Positions 63,481 through 64,000 of a stretch of DNA of 64,000 nt are shown here, piece after piece. The DNA is taken from assembly GCA_016808115.1 (NCBI GenBank), contig JAEQBH010000191.1:916196-980195 (forward strand), in the 5' to 3' direction. Within the stretch, counting starts at the first letter, position 1. Each line of letters begins with the position of its first letter. Below the pieces are notes generated by a model. It made no database searches, was not told the DNA's origin, and was given only the letters and a program-made list of their open reading frames with translations. Position numbers and translations under genes: made by a program. The stretch is from Tetrastigma voinierianum (lineage: Eukaryota > Streptophyta > Magnoliopsida > Vitales > Vitaceae).

Positions 63481-64000
63481 GATGAAAAGAAGTGCTGATG
63501 GAAGAGATGAAGCGAAAGGAGGAATGAGATAAAGGACTAGGCAATGAGGAGAATTTAAAGGAAATGGAAGAAAGAGATCAAGATCTACGAAGAAGTTAAA
63601 CTAAGTCATGAATCGTTTCTCTGACAATGAGCCTGTTGAGATTACTCCGCTCCTCAAACTCATAAGAGCCCGAGGGATGCGGTCGGCAGTAAGGGCTGGA
63701 TCAAGTTGGTTCTACCACCGCTAATCTTTCTGAGGATTTTGAAAAGAGAAGATGAAGGGCCAGTCAAGAGCTTGATGATAAGGATGCCTACAGAAGAAAA
63801 GTCTGGCTTGAAAATTTGGATTTGATTAACAACAATCTTTCCAAATTTTTTAGAAGTCATGGCGAAATGGAACTACTGGCTTGAACACTGCCCGGGCACG
63901 AGACAAGATGATGCGGAATAAAGATTGATCTCACAAATGATACGATCCTTGAAGAGAAGCGGTCGAAAGGGGAGAATATTCAAGAAGAAGAAGAGAAGCG
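63481..64000 (+). other. purine-rich 3' region of the Athila-like element
   Basis: The plus strand is strongly GA-rich with GAAGAGATGAAG-like runs and no domain match. The segment 63660-63860 is open on both strands, but neither reading is recognised. No 3' LTR has started by the window end. Confidence 0.45.

Noticed and set aside
61160..64000. A complete envelope gene in the Athila-like element
   Set aside because: No signal peptide, cleavage site or membrane-anchored fusion region could be recognised; only the putative plant transposon protein pattern is supported.

Overview
This window is repeat-dense nuclear DNA from a flowering plant, typical of pericentromeric or other heterochromatic sequence. 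The evidence is the wall-to-wall Ty1/copia and Ty3/gypsy LTR retrotransposon debris, primer-binding sites matching plant initiator-Met tRNA, an Athila-type gypsy element, a Mutator-like element (MULE) with a plant-specific accessory domain, and one set of GT-AG spliced plant exons. I see no bacterial operon, CRISPR array, rRNA or tRNA gene. The species cannot be fixed from the sequence. Nearly every element-derived reading frame carries stops and frameshifts, so these are old copies and are annotated as pseudogenes; calls rest on conserved protein motifs read across frames.

Layout. 1-7.1 kb: fragments of copia (-), a chromodomain-lineage gypsy gag-pol (+), a 50-bp minisatellite arranged as an inverted repeat, copia reverse transcriptase/RNase H (-), a Tat-like gypsy RT (+), a GC-rich LTR, and a gypsy 3' end with its LTR (+). 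7.1-11.3 kb: a nearly complete copia element on the minus strand. 11.3-13.9 kb: a copia element (+) cut inside its RT by a minus-strand gypsy element (13.9-21.2 kb), which is itself split by a 4-kb LTR-like block. 21.2-29.5 kb: a copia element (+) split by a related copia element (+) at 22.9-26.8 kb. 29.5-32.7 kb: minus-strand copia pieces with a 485-bp tandem duplication. 32.7-34.6 kb: the only host-gene island, three in-phase exons ending in a stop codon, followed by short tandem repeats. 34.9-37.0 kb: minus-strand copia. 37.0-47.8 kb: a plus-strand copia element interrupted by an 8,007-bp MULE (38,472-46,478) with similar terminal inverted repeats and a 9-bp target duplication. 48.4-52.2 kb: two gypsy LTRs (-). 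52.2-64 kb: an Athila-like gypsy element (+) with a long LTR full of GTCGCGAC palindromes, a tRNA-Asp-type PBS, gag, protease, RT, RNase H, integrase and a third ORF; its 3' LTR lies outside the window.

The most informative unit is the MULE. It carries, in the same orientation, a mudrA-type transposase remnant (MuDR DNA-binding region, MULE catalytic core, SWIM zinc finger) and a downstream plant mobile domain (PMD) gene with an Arg/Gly/His repeat tail. The insertion order can be read from the interruptions: the copia at 37.0 kb landed in an older minus-strand copia, and the MULE then landed in that younger copia.
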